A DNA stretch of 64,000 bases. Origin: Silene latifolia. Lineage: Eukaryota > Streptophyta > Magnoliopsida > Caryophyllales > Caryophyllaceae. The translations under genes and the position numbers were made by a program. The notes below the pieces were generated by a model that was given only the letters and a program-made list of their open reading frames with translations, was not told the origin of the DNA and did no database searches. The stretch lies in assembly GCF_048544455.1 (NCBI RefSeq), contig NC_133534.1, positions 37,696,217 through 37,760,216 of the forward strand, read 5' to 3'. Below, piece by piece: positions 24,864 to 35,914 of this stretch (position 1 is its first letter; each line of letters begins with the position of its first letter).

Positions 24864-27800
24864 GAAAACGCTCCCAACTCTCTCTTAGTTGATGACTAAA
24901 ATAAACTGACTTAGTAAATGAGTGAGAGTAAATGGGGTAGAAACAATTAAGGACTTATTTGTTTATGCGTTAATGTTTCATATAATTATTAATTGTGTTA
25001 CATGTGTTGTTTATGCACATGTTTATTTATACCTTAATGTTTCGTATCGTTAATAATTATGTTAAACGTGTTATTCATGTACTTACTTGTTTATGCCATA
25101 ACATTCCACATCGTTACTAATTGTATCACATGTTTTGTTCACGTATTTGTTTGTCTATGTCTTAATGTATATCGTTATTAATTGTATTAAATGTATAGTT
25201 TATGTATTGTGTTGTTTATGACTTAATGTTTTGTTTCGTCATTAATTGTATAAAATGTGTTTTCATGAACGGCTTTTCGAGCATGTTTGGTTGATTTTAA
25301 AGGTGGTCGATTTTGAAAAATGTCCTTTCCATTTTATGTGTCATGCGTTTTGGTTATATGTCGGTCAAAACTTTTAATCCTTGGTAACCTGAGCTTTACT
25401 CTTATCGTACTTTCATCCTTTTGGATTATTTGGTGGTGTTGTCCTTGTTTGAGGTGATTTCAAGGTTGATCTTCTTGTGGTTTCTTGAGGCTTCAAGTTA
25501 TGATTGATTGGCAGGTTGGGATGTTTAAGTATGAATGAAAAGAGTGTTTATTATTATGGGTTTGGTAAGGAAGGAGTTTACTTTGGGATTAGAAGTTGTT
25601 GTGAAGAAGGTTACTTTGGGAATAGAAGTTGTTATGATGATGTTTCCTTTGGGATTATAGGCATTATGTTCTTTTATGTATTTGAGGAATCCTTATTGAT
25701 GACAGAGAGTGATGATATATGGCGTAAGATAAACGATTGTGGTTTCATGGTTTCACAAGAAGTGAGAAACATAATGGGTATATTTATCTTCTGATTTTAT
25801 TTGGGAATATCGTGGCTTATGCTCTTAATGGTTAGAAACATTGGATTTTTGTCTTGTGTTAAGGGGAAACTTGTGCGAGTTATTTATGGATCGAGAGTAG
25901 AATGTTGAAAATGAATTTATTGTTATCGTGGAGTTTAGATTGAGCACGTTGGGAATTTAGGAGACTTTGCTCGTCTTTAATTGGAATATCATATTTGAGG
26001 AGTTATTTACTTATCGTACCTTTTAAAGGTTTGATTGAAAGAGACGAATTATAATTTATGGACCTGTGAGATGTTACTGTTAAGGTGTTCAAGCATTGAC
26101 TTAGTGAGGGACCATATTGACGATGGTTATAATGGTTCGTGGTGTTCATCATTGAAGGGTATAGAGATTGCTATGGATTGATTCTTTAAGTGTGATTAGA
26201 TGGAGTTGTTGAGAGTGGAAGGATTTGAGAGTTGATGGTTGTGAGAGTTTGTGATCTTGAGAGTTGATAATCTGAGGAATGTAGTGATTGTAAAGAGACA
26301 GTTGTATAGGGATTTGTTGGTGCTGAGGTATTATGGAGATATGACGGAAGGATGTTACGAGACGTTTTACCTTGAGTGATGATTGTACGATATTTGTAAG
26401 ATCTTGGTTAGCGTGCTTAATTTATCTTATGTTAAGGTGTCGTTTTTGAGTAAATGGAATTGTTTTTTTGTTGTCTATTCTTGTCATCCTTGCACGTGTT
26501 AACCATACATCTTCCATTTGTGCCTTCAGCCCAAAATTTTCTTTTTATCTTTGTCCTATGTCTGTTTCATCTATCGTTACTCTTTATTGGTTCTTTATTT
26601 CAGCTCCAGTTTCTTCTTCTTTGAACTTTTGTAATTACCCTTTTTCATTGAGTTCTCATTGAGTTTTTACTTCCCAAAACAATGTGATGTTTTGTCTCGT
26701 TTCATTGCACGGAAATATTTTGTTTTGGTTTGCAAGTTATTTATTATTTTACGGTAACTTGAAAATGTTTGAAATCTCTTTAGAGCTACTTGTGATCATC
26801 TCCTAGTGGAAGCTTGGATGCTTTGGCGAGCGATGTTAGATACTTTGAGTTTGATGTTTGGTTATTTGAGGTTGAGATCATAGAGACATAGTTGTATGTG
26901 AGTATGCTTGGGGATAACATTTAAAGTTTTGGAAGAGGAGTATTAAAGGTCTTATACTGAGCTTTGAAATTTTGAGGATGTTTTGCTTTGAGGGTATATA
27001 TGTTTGTTTGTTGTATATGGGGTTAAAGGTGCTTCATTAAGAGTATGAGGGTTTTAATTAAAGGACATAGATTTATACAGCCTTTTGTGGACTGGTAGTG
27101 TTAAGCTGATGTTCATGGATAGTAGATTGTGACAAAAATTGAGGTTATAAGCGTTGTTGTTATAAGGGCTCAGATGATAAGATTTGTATGGTGATATCAT
27201 TTTAAGAGCGATGATGGAATTACGTTAACGGTGGATACGTGTGTTGTGGTACAATAGGTACTAGCTTAACAAAAAGTGTATGGTTCCTTGGGTGCTTAGG
27301 AATGTTCTGATCATAAGTGTTCAAAGGAAATGATTGGGTCTTGCGAGTGCGACTGATGATGTTGCCATGAGATTGAGGTTGGATAGGATTTTGATAGTTT
27401 AGTCGGAGTTTGAGGTTTGAGATTGATGAGTTTGGATACTAATGTATAACGAGAATTATCGAGGTTTTTATAATAAAGGCTTTTGAGCTTAAGAGTCGTG
27501 ATTGGTAGTAAGCACTACTCGCTTTGAGGATATTAGAGTAAGAGTGATTGTAATGGCGCTCGTGAGTGAAAGAGTTTTCTCATTTGAAGGATGGTTCTTT
27601 GTTTTGAGATTATCTGTTTAGGGTTTTGGTTAATGTCAGATCTTGTGGTGAATGGAAAACTAGAATTGGAGTATTTGTTAAAGCTTATGTGGATTTTGGG
27701 TAATAGTAATGAGTTCACAATTTTGAGAGGGCATATATGTTGTTTAATGATGGTTAATGGTAGTTGAATGAGTGTTTGAAATATGAGGATTTGATGTTGG

Positions 27801-28016
27801 CTTAATGACCTTTATGGACTTCGATGGTATGAGTTTGATGTGGCTTTTGAGATTGTAGAGTGTGTAAAGATGATAATAAAATTGCGGATTTGAGATGTTT
27901 TTATTTGGTTTAAGCTTGGATAAGGATCAGAGTGCGCAACGGTTAGGATTCCGAGATGACTTTTATTGATGATCACTTGTAATTCTTACTTTCTTTTGAT
28001 CTTATCTTTGAAATTC
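24864..28016. other. Internal region of element A, no coding capacity seen
   Basis: 3.15 kb with no gag/pol motifs. 24960-25270 repeats GTTTATGC..TTAATGTTTC..ATTAATTGT phrases about five times. The longest frame (96 codons, 25504-25794) lacks any family resemblance and I do not call it a gene. Confidence 0.7.
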
Positions 28017-28054
28017 AAGTTTCGAGGACGAAACTTCTTTTTAGGGGGTTGGAT
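28017..28054 (+). promoter_or_regulatory. PPT and upstream hairpin of element A
   Basis: AAGTTTCG-AGGA-CGAAACTT (28017-28036) is followed by CTTTTTAGGGGGTTGGAT against the LTR start at 28055. The hairpin is identical to that of element C although the LTRs differ. Confidence 0.9.
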
Positions 28055-30565
28055 TGTAACACCCCGTATTTTATAATAATATTTTATTATAAAAGTATTT
28101 TATTAAATTAATTATTTCGAGATTTAATAATGTATTTTGAATATTTATATTTATCGTCTTCGTTCTCTATTTTATTATTTCACGTTTTGGACTACTTTTG
28201 ATTGGGTTAAAATGTCCGTGGACGATTTTACTATTTTAATATAATAATTACTTTTCTTATATGAGCTCTTCAAGCGTTTTAATAGGGCTTAATCCAATTT
28301 ATAATCCGATAATCCATTGTATGAGCTAATGGACCCAAAAGCCCATTGGTTAATCCCCCTTATAAATAGAATTAACCTAGCAAGCAACTAGGTCAACCCT
28401 TTTTCTTTCTCGCGTGAAACCCTAACCAAGTAGACAAGCTGCTCCCTTTGTTCTTGCGTGAAATATGCCGCACGGCCTCTCCTCTATTTCTCTCTTTTGT
28501 TCTTCTTTTCTCCCTTTGACTCCATTGTTGAATATCTTTTCTTCCTCCAAACTTATTGATAAATTATATTTTCACAATTCTTGCTCTTACCTTTACAATA
28601 ATTTATTCTCCAAATAATTTAATGAGAATTATTTGTATGGACCTTTAGACCTACGTTTTGGTTCTCCTATTTTATTGAGTAAAGAAGAGGAAGAGTATTT
28701 TTATGGTGCTTTCATGGATTTGGATTCGGGTATTCTATAATGTTGGTTTTTGGGGACGTTTGCGCGTGTTGGAGTCAAGGATTTGATGGTCTTGTCTTTC
28801 TTGGAGGTTTTCATTAAATTGCATCATTAATTGCTAAAAAGGTAACTAGGTGTTTTCTTTTAATTGTGTTTATGCCAATTGATGTAATTAATATGATTTA
28901 ATGATTGTCTTGTATGATTGGTACGTGTTAGATTGTTTATTATCATGTTAATTATGTTTTCGCATGTTTGTATATGTTTTAATGTATTAATTATATGTCG
29001 TATGTTGTTTATGTGTTTACTTTGGGTGTCATGAGCGCAATTAGGGTTTACGAATAAACCCTAGCGGCGGCATGATAGGCGGCCAAGGGTTCCTTCCAAA
29101 GTTATAGCTAAAGCTAGTATAACATTGATGATGATTCAAGCGTTATAGCTTAAGTTAATACAACTTTGTGTAGCTACTCTAGTTATGGCTGGACCTACTA
29201 TAACATTGAAGTGCGAGTCAAGGTTGTGGCTGTAACTAATGTAACCCCGAGATTATGGCTCAAGGTTATGGTTATTGCTAGTATGACTTTGGGTTTCGTG
29301 TCAAGGTTATGGTTGAGGTAGTATAACTTTCGAGTTATATTTACTAAAGTTATAGTAGAGGTTACTATAACCTCGCATCAAGAGTTTATGTTATGGTTAG
29401 AGTTACTATAACATTGAATGGTAATCTTAAAGTTATAGTTGAAGTTACTATAACATTGGTTGCTTATACTTGTTTCATATGTTGTATTGTGTTCAACATG
29501 TTATGTCCTTGTGTTTGCATATATATCTTTGGTTACTCTTGTTCATATGATAAGTAGGAGGGTCAGTCATACTATTCTACGAGTTAAGTCGTGATGTTGT
29601 TCGCGCATGTTAGTACGGTCCGTTATACTGTGCATTTGTGGTTTGCTAGTTTGAATAGATGGCGGTAGTATCAGTTATATACTATCGGAACGAACTAACG
29701 TCACCCGTCGATGCGGGATTTCTTTGGTCTATGTTCGGAGGGGGGGGGGGGTAGCAGAGGCAGTGGTTATACGCTCTGTTCCCCGAGTGTCGTTCGGTTT
29801 ACCGAGAGTCTGGCCAGGTCTTAGACATATAGGCAGTGGTTATACGCTATACATAGTACCGTGGAGGCAGTGGTTATACGCTCCACACCGATGGAGGCAG
29901 TGGTTATACGCTCCGTTAGTTAGAGGCAGTGGTTATACGCTCTAACGGGCGTTCGCTCTATTCGCTATGCTTTGTTGCTAGCTTTGTGCCTCCTGTTGCT
30001 GTGGATTGTGTGTCCCCATGTTCGCTATGCTTTAACGCTAGCTTTGTGCCTTAGGTTGTTGTGGGTCATTTGTCGCTACTAGTCTTGTAAGTGTTCATGG
30101 TCTAGTGGTTGCATATGGTCTAGGTTTGCATGATTGCGTCCGTTAAGATCGATTAAGTCATGGTAAGCTTTGTTGGGTCTTTCATGAGTATAGATGATCT
30201 CGCATGTTTACTGGTTTTACATTTCATTTGTTAATGATTGTTGATTATATTCAATTGTTGTAAACATGACTGGGAGAGCATCTAGTTACTCCCGACTGAT
30301 TGTCGACCCCCTTCTCAGGTTGTTCAGATTGTTGCTGTTTTGGATGATATCTTGCTGGGAAGTTCTGTGCGGCGAGATGGAAAATAAATTAGGACTTTAC
30401 TTTATGTTTTAAGAACCTTTCGAATAATGTATTAGTTTGTTTTGGAGTTAGTAGCGAACCGGATTTGGGCTTGGTGTTTCCGCCACCTTGACCCTTTTAT
30501 CAGTATCGTACTCTGATATTCATTTTATATAAGTTTTTCCTTTGTTTATAATCCGGGTTGTTACA
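28055..30565 (+). mobile_element. 3' LTR of element A (intact)
   Basis: 2511 bp. It contains a TATA box (28361), TTATAG repeats (29095-29460), a poly-G run (about 29740-29751) and the GGCAGTGGTTATACGCTC repeats that are deleted from the 5' LTR. Confidence 0.9.
29757..29941 (+). repeat. Five direct repeats of AGGCAGTGGTTATACGCT
   Basis: Copies begin at 29757, 29831, 29873, 29893 and 29922 with variable spacing. The first copy is the left breakpoint of the deletion beside element C in the other LTR (14232). Confidence 0.9.
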
Positions 30566-30570
30566 CGAAA

Positions 30571-30815
30571 TGCCCCTATACTTCCCGAAACGCCCTTGCA
30601 TGGTCAAGACTTGCTCTCATTAGCCTCGTGAACTTGGGTGATTGCTAATTTGACGGGAAAAAGCTACCAAAGGCTTCATTTCCTACAAATGCAATGAATA
30701 CGAGAAAAACACCTAGAACGCGCAATTTGCTCACAAATACACTAATAGAAGTGCAATAATCAAATAAAACCGAGCTAAAATAGGGAGTTAAACTATATAT
30801 AAAATGGACTTATCA
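30571..30815 (-). mobile_element. 3' LTR of element B, first part
   Basis: Continues LTR B after the A insertion and ends at TATCA (30815), which is the LTR start TGATAAGTCC on the minus strand. It matches 34970-35213. Confidence 0.9.
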
Positions 30816-30853
30816 AACTCCCCCAAGCTAAACCCTTGCTTGTCCTCAAGCAA
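30816..30853 (-). promoter_or_regulatory. PPT and upstream hairpin of element B
   Basis: On the minus strand, TTGCTTG-AGGA-CAAGCAA (30853-30836) is followed by GGGTTTAGCTTGGGGGAGTT, then the LTR start at 30815. It has a 7-bp stem and the same AGGA loop as A and C. Confidence 0.85.
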
Positions 30854-32949
30854 TTACACAATATAATGTATAACAAGGACAAGGGCATGAGCAACCATCA
30901 TCTCATCCAAATGCAATTCTGTCAAGTAACTTTAAAGCACAATGAATCAAATCCCGAAACAATATTGGCATAGGGAAAAATGCAATGCATGGATTAGATT
31001 TACATGACGACGTAGCATAAAGGACTTCACATGGACGTTTCAACTCTTGCATGATCTTATTGACATCGGACTCCTTACGGGAAAACACTCACACTCATAT
31101 TATGAACAAGGCAATTATATGTGAATGTGACACTCTCCTATCTATGACTCAAGAGAATGCGCCCACAATCTAGTATGGTAGACATTCTAAATCAACAAGA
31201 TAATGCTAATCATGATCAAATATGCACAAGGAAAGAAGCCAAGAGCAAAGAAGAAGGCTAGGGGAAATAGGTAAGAAGGTGGACAAATGTTTTTGGTCAT
31301 GTGGAGCTAATGTCAAGCTAACAACTAACCAAAAAGTGCCAGGATGCTCATTCCAAACCCTAACCCTCCCAAAGCAACAAGAACTAGAGTCAAAAGCAGC
31401 ATAATGACTCATTTTGCATTACAACACAAGAGACTACTTCCCAAAACAATACATCTCAAACATGGAAGCAACTCATATCTCTTTCTTCTTCTTTTTCATC
31501 ATTTTTCTCTTTTTTTTTCACAAACTTCTTTCTTCCTTTCTTTTTCATTTTGCATCTCTTTTTATTTTTTTCAAATCTCCTTTATTTTTTTCACTTTCTT
31601 TCAAATCAACATCCACCAAGATACGAGAATTGGAAATCTCGAAACAAAATGCTTATATTGTGACAAATTCTAGCAAATCCCAAAGATAAGAGCACCCCAA
31701 CACAAGTAGCAAGTCACTAGCTCAACAAAGGTGGCAATGTTATATGTGACAACGAAAAGGGGCAATTTTTTAGGCAATATATGTAAGCAACACAAGTGAA
31801 TGGCTTCCAAATACAATCATGATAACAACACTCATAGGAAATGGAACAAAGACCATACTTGTGCGTATAGATGTAACACACACTAAGAGGAGAAACTACA
31901 CACACCTAGATGAGACCGGATATAGATGCACTGGCCATTGGAGGCTCTACCTTACCAAATATGTAGCTTACCAATGTCAAGATCAAGTCTACTTTATCCA
32001 AAATCCATCTCTCATCCACTATGTCAAGACACCCCCAAGTATGCAAACCCGTCAAAAGCATTCATTAGCTTATAAAGCTACAATATGGGAAATGCAAAGA
32101 GGAATGACAATACGTATAGGACACATGAGTGGACAACAACATGAAATCTCGTTATGAAAATTTAAATTTTTAATTTTTTTTGGATTTTTGAATATATGAA
32201 AGCAATAAAGCAACAAGACACTAAATCCCTCCCCCAAGCTCGAACAACACATTGTCCTCAATGTGTAAAATGGGTTTAAGCGCAAAAAAAACCACATAGA
32301 AGGACAAATAAAACCAAGAAGGGGAGATGGGGATGACACATGCGGAAATAAAGTAAGGGAAAGAAAGCATACAACCGCGTAGAAGCTTCCCCAGGCTAGC
32401 TTGAAAACGGGGAAAAGTCCAATCCAGGTAGCAAAGTACCTGCGAAAGACAAGCTACTACATACGAAAGTAAGGTAATTGTCTTACTGTCTTAACTATTA
32501 CAACCAAATTGAAATTGCAATTGTCCAAAAACTGTAAATTGTCTCAAAAACATAAATAAACACGGGTTGCCTCCCGAGAAGCGCAAATTTAAAGTCTTGC
32601 TAGACTCTTGTTCTCCATAATGATCCATCCTTTGTCTTTAAAAAGCAAGTCAAAGCCGTTAGAAGTCTATCATATACCTGCGCATGACAATACAAAAGCA
32701 AATGTAAGCAATTAATAAGATTAAAGCATGAAAGATCAAAGGTAAGGATTGATAAATCTTATCAATGGGCGCATGAGAGACTTCAAAAAGGACCACCGAA
32801 CTACTCCACTTAGCAGCAAGAGATGGAACTACAAACTTAAGACCATGAAATAAACCGTTAGGGCTCAAAATATCATCATGAATGGTCTCAAATTGGTGGC
32901 ATGAAAACTCAAGGAGGTGGGACTCATTAAAAATGGGGGGGGGGGGGTG
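30854..32949. other. Internal region of element B, non-coding part
   Basis: Poly-T/CTT-rich DNA (31475-31610) and a second hairpin-PPT module at 32227-32266. The latter, on the minus strand, is ACACATTG-AGGA-CAATGTGT then TGTTCGAGCTTGGGGGAGGG. No gag/pol motif is seen. A poly-G run (about 32934-32947) precedes the CDS end. Confidence 0.7.
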
Positions 32950-33720
32950 TTAATCCCACTTAACTTCTATGTGGGCATCACTAAGTGCTCCATTAACCTT
33001 AAATGGATCAACTAGTTCCTCCGTGAAAGGATTTTCAAAGGTGCCTAAAGGCTCGGACAAAACCTCATCCTTTTCACTACAATCGGGCTCAACATCACCC
33101 ATGGCAAGTGTCTCATCTACTACAATGTCATGAGTCTCTAAATGGTCAATTGGAATGACACTAGGGGGACTTTTAAAAGAAAAAGTTAGACCATCATCAT
33201 CGTCATCCAATAATTCAAAATCATTAGGGGCAATAGACTCATATTGGGAAGGCAAACGAGAAAAAAGAGAGAAAATAGGCTCACATGGTCTCGGTTTCTT
33301 TTGAGAAAGTTGGTCCAAACGAGCCTCAACAACTTTGAGCTCCTCTTCAATGCGCCATAAAGTTTGTTGCCGAGATACCTCCCCACATTCGGAGATCATA
33401 AAATTCAAGAAATTCCAAAGTTCCTCCCCACTCTTGTAGTAAACACTCCCACAACTCATGTAGAGAGCCATTTCACGGGTCTCAAAGTCCATGCCGTCAA
33501 GCACGATATGACCCAAGTAAACCTCATCAATGACTTGTCCGAGAAAGATGAGACTATTATAAAAGTCATAAAACCGGTTAAGATTGTCATGAAAAAGCTC
33601 ATTCTCGTGTTGTGGGATGAATCCGTTCATCATTATGGAAGGCCAAAGTAAAGCTTCATTACCTAAAAAAATAAGCACTAAAGCTACAAAGATATTTGTG
33701 AGAATGGTCCCAAGGAACAA
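32950..33720 (-). CDS. 256-codon open frame of element B, function unknown
   Basis: The only long frame in B, starting about 60 bp after the PBS, where gag would normally begin. I do not recognise the protein. It starts with a hydrophobic stretch (residues 2-20), has an acidic middle and C-terminal half including a DDDDDG run (about residues 171-176), and a likely coiled-coil segment (EEELKVVEARLDQL, about 124-137). No CCHC knuckle or protease motif is seen. Its integrity over 256 codons in an element otherwise without coding DNA suggests recent constraint or a young element. It may be a relic of a gag leader or a captured sequence. Confidence 0.5.
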   Translation of the reverse strand: MFLGTILTNIFVALVLIFLGNEALLWPSIMMNGFIPQHENELFHDNLNRFYDFYNSLIFLGQVIDEVYLGHIVLDGMDFETREMALYMSCGSVYYKSGEELWNFLNFMISECGEVSRQQTLWRIEEELKVVEARLDQLSQKKPRPCEPIFSLFSRLPSQYESIAPNDFELLDDDDDGLTFSFKSPPSVIPIDHLETHDIVVDETLAMGDVEPDCSEKDEVLSEPLGTFENPFTEELVDPFKVNGALSDAHIEVKWD

Positions 33721-33782
33721 GTGTTCCCCGGGACAAATAAAATAAGATAAAATTCAACAACTAATAGCAAACAAAACCATGC

Positions 33783-33800
33783 TCCCTGGCAACGGCGCCA
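33783..33800 (-). promoter_or_regulatory. Primer-binding site of element B (tRNA-Asp)
   Basis: Minus-strand TGGCGCCGTTGCCAGGGA complements the 3' end of plant tRNA-Asp with one mismatch, five bases inside the 5' LTR. tRNA-Asp priming is usual for Athila-lineage elements. Confidence 0.85.
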
Positions 33801-33805
33801 AAATT

Positions 33806-35213
33806 TGATAGGCTATCGCACACCTAAAAAAGATAAATACCCTAATAAAAATGAATGTAGTAATAGAGGTCGAACACAAGGAGATGGGAGTTGCTAAACA
33901 AGTTGACATGGAGTGAATTCTATCAAGGTCGATAATCGTATGATTGTTTGGCTTGGTTGGTAAACTTATGATAAAATAATGTAAAAACAATAATGATAAA
34001 AGAGTCTAGGGGAATCGGGCCACACATGCAAATATGTAAATGCCGATGTCAAACTAGGAATTATTAATAACGATAATTGTTTAGGTTTAATGGCAACCAC
34101 CTCTCGGCCTTATTGTCAACCATAGAACGGGTTCTAGCGAGCTCTCGCTATTACTAGATCGGTCTACTAAAACATGTTTAGTCTAATTCAATTCCGTGCC
34201 TCTCGACTTTTAGAAATAATTAACAAATTTAATCTAGGATTGTGGTCAATAATCAAAGACTAACGATTCAATACAAGCATGTGATAGAAACTTTTAATCG
34301 ATATTATAGCATCCTAATTCAATATTTATAAGTACTATTTATGCATGACTCCCCTAATCCCAGGCAAAATAAACTACTCACATATATTGAAAACTAAACT
34401 AATGACATATGATATAATAAACATGATGATAATGGAATGAAATAAGTACTAGAAATAGAATTACCTTAACAATAGAAATGGAACATGGAAATGAAGAACA
34501 AGATAAAACAAAAATAACTTGAAATATAACTTGTATATAACTTGAAATTGATAAAGGAATTTATTTTGAACAATAAGGAAATGCTTAAAGGAAATTTAAA
34601 CTATCCTAAAATCTGAAATAAAGTGTATGAAAAACTGTATTCTAAATGAGGGATTCAACACCCCTTATATGGGAATAAGGGGTGAAACGTAAACAATTTA
34701 AGGAGAGGTCACCCCGATCGGGGACACCCCACCCCGATCAGGGTCGTGGTGTTTTTGATTTTCCTCTTAATTCCGCCTTAACTTCTTACTTTATGGTGAT
34801 GCAGAATCCAATGCTTGCATATTTATGAATCCGTGTAAGGCATCTTAGGGGTCATATGCCATCCAATGCATGCCCTTAACTTGGGCTTTTACTTGGACTT
34901 CATTTCTTTACTTGTACACCAACCAAAGTCGGTTCCTTCATGCTCCGGATTTCCAATTTCTTCCTGAAGCCCCCTATACTTCCGGAAACGCCTTGCATGG
35001 TCAAGACTTGCTCTCATTAGCCTCGTGAACTTGGGTGATTGCTAATTTGATGGGAAAAAGCTACCAAAGGCTTCATTTCCTACAAAATGCAATGAATACG
35101 AGAAAAACATCTGGAACGCGCAATTAGCTCACAAATACACTAATAGAAGTGCAATAATCAAATAAAACCGAGCTAAAATAGGGATTTAAACTATATATAA
35201 AAAGGACATATCA
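33806..35213 (-). mobile_element. 5' LTR of element B
   Basis: 1408 bp, uninterrupted. It starts TGATATGTCC at 35213 and ends at 33806. Differences from the split 3' LTR are more frequent than between the LTRs of A or C, in line with B being older. Palindromes are at 34712 and 34732, with a TATA-like CATATAAGG around 34665-34673 (minus). Confidence 0.9.
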
Positions 35214-35300
35214 CACGTTGACCGGAACCACAGCCACATCAGCAAGATGCCGATAAAAACCCTAAAAAAACGCTACACGGAGTTAGAGCGTTAGAGTTAA
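35214..35300 (-). pseudogene. 5' fragment of the broken RT-like gene
   Basis: Joins 11371 once B and one TSD are removed. On the minus strand it would precede the zinc-finger segment. It is too short and decayed to identify alone; the assignment rests on the insertion logic. Confidence 0.45.
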
Positions 35301-35620
35301 GATGTTGCGACCCATTTAAGTAATTGGGTTGACATGGAGACGACACGAAACTTAAATATGGTAGTTTTATTAGAGCTCTGTTTACACGAACCTGATATGA
35401 ATAAATCATTTATTTAAAAGTGTCATAATATATTTAGATTGAGTCAATAATTCAACCAAACAATTTAAAAATAAGCATTTTCATTCACCATTTTTGGGAT
35501 AATACGACTATTATGCTTATTTATCTTATTAATTTATTGAGCAAAACGGTTTAAGTGGGTTAAAAATGTCCTGCTTAAAGATAAATGGGTTAAACAGATA
35601 GGGCGGGAGTTGATAATGCA
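35301..35620. other. A/T-rich spacer, no feature seen
   Basis: Holds phrases such as ATGGGTTAA..GGGCGG and AAATGTCC, and no open frame. Confidence 0.5.
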
Positions 35621-35624
35621 ATTG

Positions 35625-35880
35625 GATGTGGACCGCGTTGAGTGTTGGGGGTGACTAGCTAAGAAAATCACACCCAAAAATACCTTGAGTCTCATTCCCG
35701 TTCATGGGCATCTAGTGGTGGATCAGTCTTTTAAATGTTGGCCGGGGCGAGAGGTTGTGTACTTTATCGACCTAGGTGAGGCGCTCGATTGATTTACAAC
35801 TGTATGGGGGCGTTGCACGGATTGCATTGAAGGAAATACAACTTCAGTTGCTGGCGTAGAAGTCTGATACAACTCTTGTT
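35625..35880 (+). pseudogene. Decayed coding-like segment, copy 1
   Basis: A plus-strand reading gives LAKKITPKNT..CWPGREVVYFIDLGEAL with a stop near the start. It is a diverged duplicate of 36470-36740, where the same stretch reads LANEIGRKDIE..CWPGKEVVYLNERGRAI. I do not recognise the family. Shared amino-acid spacing with diverged DNA argues that both were once coding. Confidence 0.4.
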
Positions 35881-35914
35881 CTTCTCGACACAAAATGGTA
35901 TAATCATCAATTCA

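Larger units (their letters stand above)
12522..30565 (+). mobile_element. Element A: non-autonomous LTR retrotransposon (split by C)
   Basis: LTRs start TGTAACACCCCG and end GGTTGTTACA. The 5' LTR is 12522-14232 plus 24360-24849; the 3' LTR is 28055-30565. An exact 5-bp TSD, CGAAA, lies at 12517-12521 and 30566-30570. The unfilled site can be read in the other LTR of B near 34966-34985. The iMet PBS is at 24851 and the PPT at 28037-28054. The 3.2 kb internal region has no gag or pol. PBS and PPT style suggests a Tekay/Del chromovirus derivative (inference). LTRs are nearly identical where both exist, so insertion was recent relative to B. Confidence 0.9.
11372..35213 (-). mobile_element. Element B: Athila-type non-autonomous LTR retrotransposon (split by A)
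   Basis: Without the A/C insertion it has two LTRs of about 1.4 kb around a 2.99 kb internal region (30816-33805). On the minus strand the 5' LTR (35213-33806) starts TGATATGTCC and ends CTATCA. It is followed by a tRNA-Asp PBS (33800-33783), one 256-codon frame, a hairpin and PPT (30853-30816), and the 3' LTR. The tRNA-Asp PBS is typical of the Athila lineage. Flanks are CACAT (11367-11371) and CACGT (35214-35218), a 5-bp TSD with one CpG-type transition. No gag or pol is seen. It is inserted in the RT-like gene. Confidence 0.85.

Noticed and set aside
25504..25794. 96-codon frame inside element A
   Set aside because: No family resemblance and it overlaps an internally repetitive YFGIRSC-type stretch; likely chance.
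31344..31689. Phe/Ser-rich frames at 31.3-31.7 kb
   Set aside because: Products of a TTC/TTT-rich tract in the internal region of element B.
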